Below are positions 50,372 to 51,904 of a stretch of 51,904 bases of DNA, piece by piece. The position numbers were made by a program, and so were the translations under genes. Source of the DNA: CAYNYF01 sp964401385 (GTDB taxonomy: Bacteria > Planctomycetota > Phycisphaerae > SM23-33); assembly GCA_964401385.1 (NCBI GenBank), contig CAYNYF010000023.1, forward strand, positions 1-51,904, given 5' to 3'. Numbering within the stretch: position 1 is the first letter of the stretch; each line of letters begins with the position of its first letter. The notes under the pieces were generated by a model. The model was given only the letters and a program-made list of their open reading frames with translations. It made no database searches and was not told the DNA's origin.

Positions 50372-50644
50372 ATGCTGGTGCTTTCCAGACAACGCGACGA
50401 AACGATCATGATTGGAGACGACGTCGAGATCACGATCGTGGATATCCGGGGAGACAAGGTCCGTTTGGGCATAACAGCACCTCCGCACGTCCCGGTGCAC
50501 CGCAAGGAAGTGTACGACGCGATCCGCCGCGAGAAGCAGGCGGCCGGCGAGGGCAAGGACGGCAAGTTGCCCAAGGTGGAATCCCTGGCCAACCGGAAAA
50601 GCAGGCACCCCAGGCACGAGCCGAACAGCCCCGCCCACTCCTGA
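50372..50644 (+). CDS. csrA: Carbon storage regulator CsrA
   Basis: RNA-binding dimer that blocks or stabilises mRNAs by gripping GGA in hairpin loops. 90 residues. The fold-defining LVLSRQRDETIMIGDDVEITIVDIRGDKVRLGI is present in sequence blocks at 2-35, with the RNA-contacting Leu4 and the later VPVHRKEVYDAIRRE, where Arg44 corresponds to the key contact. A 30-residue polar tail goes beyond the usual 60-70. AAGGAA is eight bases before the ATG. No flagellar or fliW gene is nearby. Confidence 0.94.
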   Translation: MLVLSRQRDETIMIGDDVEITIVDIRGDKVRLGITAPPHVPVHRKEVYDAIRREKQAAGEGKDGKLPKVESLANRKSRHPRHEPNSPAHS

Positions 50645-50688
50645 TCGGCAGCGTTGACCTACCCCGCCGATGTGCCGGGCCCCGTTAC

Positions 50689-51558
50689 CTATCCTTCCGA
50701 AGCACACTGCATCAACGCGGGGGAGTCGCCTTCGGCGGCGGCGTGTGCCTCACGCAGATGTGGCATGTTCATGATTTCTTCCAAGGCTTCCACGCAGCGC
50801 CGGTCATACCCGGCCGGCGAGCACCGCCTCAGTTCGCTGAGGGCGTCGATTGCCGCCAGGGCGGCCCGGTGCGGCCGATCGTGCGTCATCGCGTCGTAAG
50901 CGTCGGCCACCGCCAGAATCCGACCCGTCAGCGGTATTTCCTCCCCCTTCAGGCCCAGCGGATATCCCGTGCCGTTCATGCGTTCGTGGTGGTAGCGGAT
51001 CGCCGGCAGCATTTCCGACAGGAAGGTCAGCGGCTCCAGAATCCTGTAGGAAAGCTCGGAGTGCTTCTTCACGGTCCGGAACTCCTCCGTGCCCAGGCGC
51101 GAAGGCTTGTTGAGGATGTGTTGCGGCACCACCACCAGGCCGATGTCCTGCACCTGCCCGGCCAGGCTCAGCAGTTTGCACTGCGCGCCGTCCAGCCCCA
51201 GGCGTTGGGCCATGCGCTTGGCCAGATGCCCGATCCGCCGGCTCCTTCCTTTGGTGTCGATTCTCTGGGCCTCGACCGCCGCCAGCAGCCGCCGCAAAAC
51301 CTTGAAGTAATGGCGTTCGGCGCGCTTGGCGGCCTCGTGAGTCTTCTCCTGCTTCCGCCTGAGCTGCGAGACGGCCCGGCTGACCTGGAGCATGCTGACG
51401 GCCGCGATCATCAGCACAATCGCCCCCAGGACGACGATGCCGGCCTTGCTGTCCTGCCGGACCATGGCGTATACGGCGACGGCGATCCCCAGTACGGAAA
51501 CCGCTATGCATCGGGCGACCTCGCCGGCGTCGCCGATGATTCGAACTCGCTTGCGCAC
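50689..51558 (-). CDS. Membrane HD-GYP-like protein with missing metal ligands
   Basis: 289 residues. Two N-terminal transmembrane helices (about 13-32 and 40-59) and a coiled linker (60-90) lead to an HD-GYP domain. Several marks are intact: KHSELSYRIL (H166), YHHERMNGTGYP (H190, H191) and ADAYDAM. But the HD pair itself reads QVQDIG (Q137-D138), and the earlier metal His of the H-S-x-R motif reads RSRR. Two His ligands are thus absent, so cyclic-di-GMP hydrolysis is doubtful; ligand sensing or signalling is an alternative. GTG 51558 is chosen for its GGAGGTG site and position just before the first helix. It converges with csrA. Confidence 0.8.
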   Translation of the reverse strand: MRKRVRIIGDAGEVARCIAVSVLGIAVAVYAMVRQDSKAGIVVLGAIVLMIAAVSMLQVSRAVSQLRRKQEKTHEAAKRAERHYFKVLRRLLAAVEAQRIDTKGRSRRIGHLAKRMAQRLGLDGAQCKLLSLAGQVQDIGLVVVPQHILNKPSRLGTEEFRTVKKHSELSYRILEPLTFLSEMLPAIRYHHERMNGTGYPLGLKGEEIPLTGRILAVADAYDAMTHDRPHRAALAAIDALSELRRCSPAGYDRRCVEALEEIMNMPHLREAHAAAEGDSPALMQCASEG

Positions 51559-51783
51559 GGGTGATGCACCTCCCCAGTGAACACACTCCGACCTCTCCTG
51601 GAGCCTACAATTCCATCGGCAATGCCGCCCCGGCAGTTGCGTTTTTTCGCCCCCAGGGGCGCCGTCGGCGGCGTGCACGCGACGGATCTTTGCCCCTGCG
51701 CGGTGATTCTCTGTGGTGGCTGCCCCCGATCCCAAATGGCTTTGTTTGGTAAAATCGATGTCTTGGCGGCGGCCGGTCTCCCG
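51559..51783. other. Intergenic region before the HD-GYP-like gene
   Basis: 225 bases between the HD-GYP-like gene and the truncated gene at the window's end. The GGAGGTG site of the former is at its left end. I saw no convincing promoter for either strand and no coding sequence. Confidence 0.5.
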
Positions 51784-51904
51784 CTAGTCGTCTTTCATTC
51801 CGCTGACGTTGACGTCGACGGCCACCGGGGCGGAGACATCCTTGCCCGCCCGGACGGCCTGGAGGCGCTGAAGCTCGTGCAGGGCCTTGTACATCGCCCG
51901 CTCG
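51784..51904 (-). CDS. C-terminal fragment of an uncharacterised protein (cut by the window edge)
   Basis: The minus strand reads, up to a TAG at 51784-51786, ERAMYKALHELQRLQAVRAG and then VSAPVAVDVNVSGMKDD. Only the last 40 residues are visible. The segment KALHELQRLQA followed by a Pro/Val tail matches, from memory, the end of a multi-copy family of uncharacterised proteins in planctomycete genomes. I cannot name a function. The start lies outside the window. Confidence 0.6.
   Translation of the reverse strand, partial: ERAMYKALHELQRLQAVRAGKDVSAPVAVDVNVSGMKDD

Noticed and set aside
1..51904. CRISPR arrays, insertion sequences, prophage or integrase genes
   Set aside because: I found no regularly spaced repeats, no transposase or integrase motifs and no attachment-site duplications by reading; short repeats could still be missed without a computed search.

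Overview
This 51.9 kb window is a gene-dense, high-GC chromosomal segment made almost entirely of housekeeping genes. The likely source is a Gram-negative, LPS-making bacterium of the Planctomycetes (Phycisphaerae-like). This rests on gene content: a fused LpxC-FabZ, an LPS and outer-membrane assembly cluster (BamA, Skp, LpxD, LpxC-FabZ, two LpxA-like proteins), KDO transferase, Mla lipid-transport genes, a planctomycete-style SerRS motif 3, and a terminal protein fragment of a type I associate with that phylum. The assignment is inference; no rRNA gene is present. I see no insertion sequence, prophage or CRISPR array.

Layout. 155-2669 (+): waaA, proB. 2702-7383 (-): serS, a membrane-anchored unknown, comEC. 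7770-8909 (+): a MalK/UgpC-type ABC ATPase behind a perfect consensus promoter. 9154-15081 (+): a transcription/translation cluster (nusA, infB, ylxP, rbfA) that lacks rimP and ends in an HhH-GPD-like protein with a histone-H1-like tail. 15110-20345 (+): hisG, a giant TPR protein, yebC. 20751-24917: a sparser, more accessory stretch with a degenerate cobalamin-domain protein, an MBL-fold hydrolase (-), a decayed GAF-receiver remnant, an ADP-ribosylglycohydrolase-family protein and a small membrane protein. 25013-30361 (+): mfd, a parvulin-type lipoprotein, a ZIP metal transporter. 30427-38984 (-): bamA, skp, lpxD, lpxC-fabZ, two lpxA-like genes and a Gfo/Idh oxidoreductase, apparently one operon from a strong promoter ahead of bamA. 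39148-39660 (+): a TudS-related cysteine protein. 39708-46970 (-): tRNA-Gln, a GlmU-like uridyltransferase, prs, rplY, pth, rpsF, ssb, rpsR, rplI, dnaB, a classic bacterial gene order. 47301-49747 (-): an ArgA-like GNAT, mlaF, mlaD. 50372-50644 (+): csrA. 50689-51558 (-): a degenerate HD-GYP membrane protein. 51784-51904 (-): a truncated unknown.

Functional themes are outer-membrane and lipid A biogenesis, translation (initiation factor, ribosomal proteins, Pth, SerRS, YebC, RbfA) and repair coupled to transcription (Mfd). No unmistakable new multi-gene system was found. The best leads are sensory or enzymatic proteins that keep a family fold but have lost signature residues (HD-GYP, cobalamin domain, HhH-GPD), the duplicated LpxA next to a Gfo/Idh oxidoreductase, and pathways that look incomplete locally (MlaFD without MlaE, GlmU without its acetyltransferase half, nusA without rimP).
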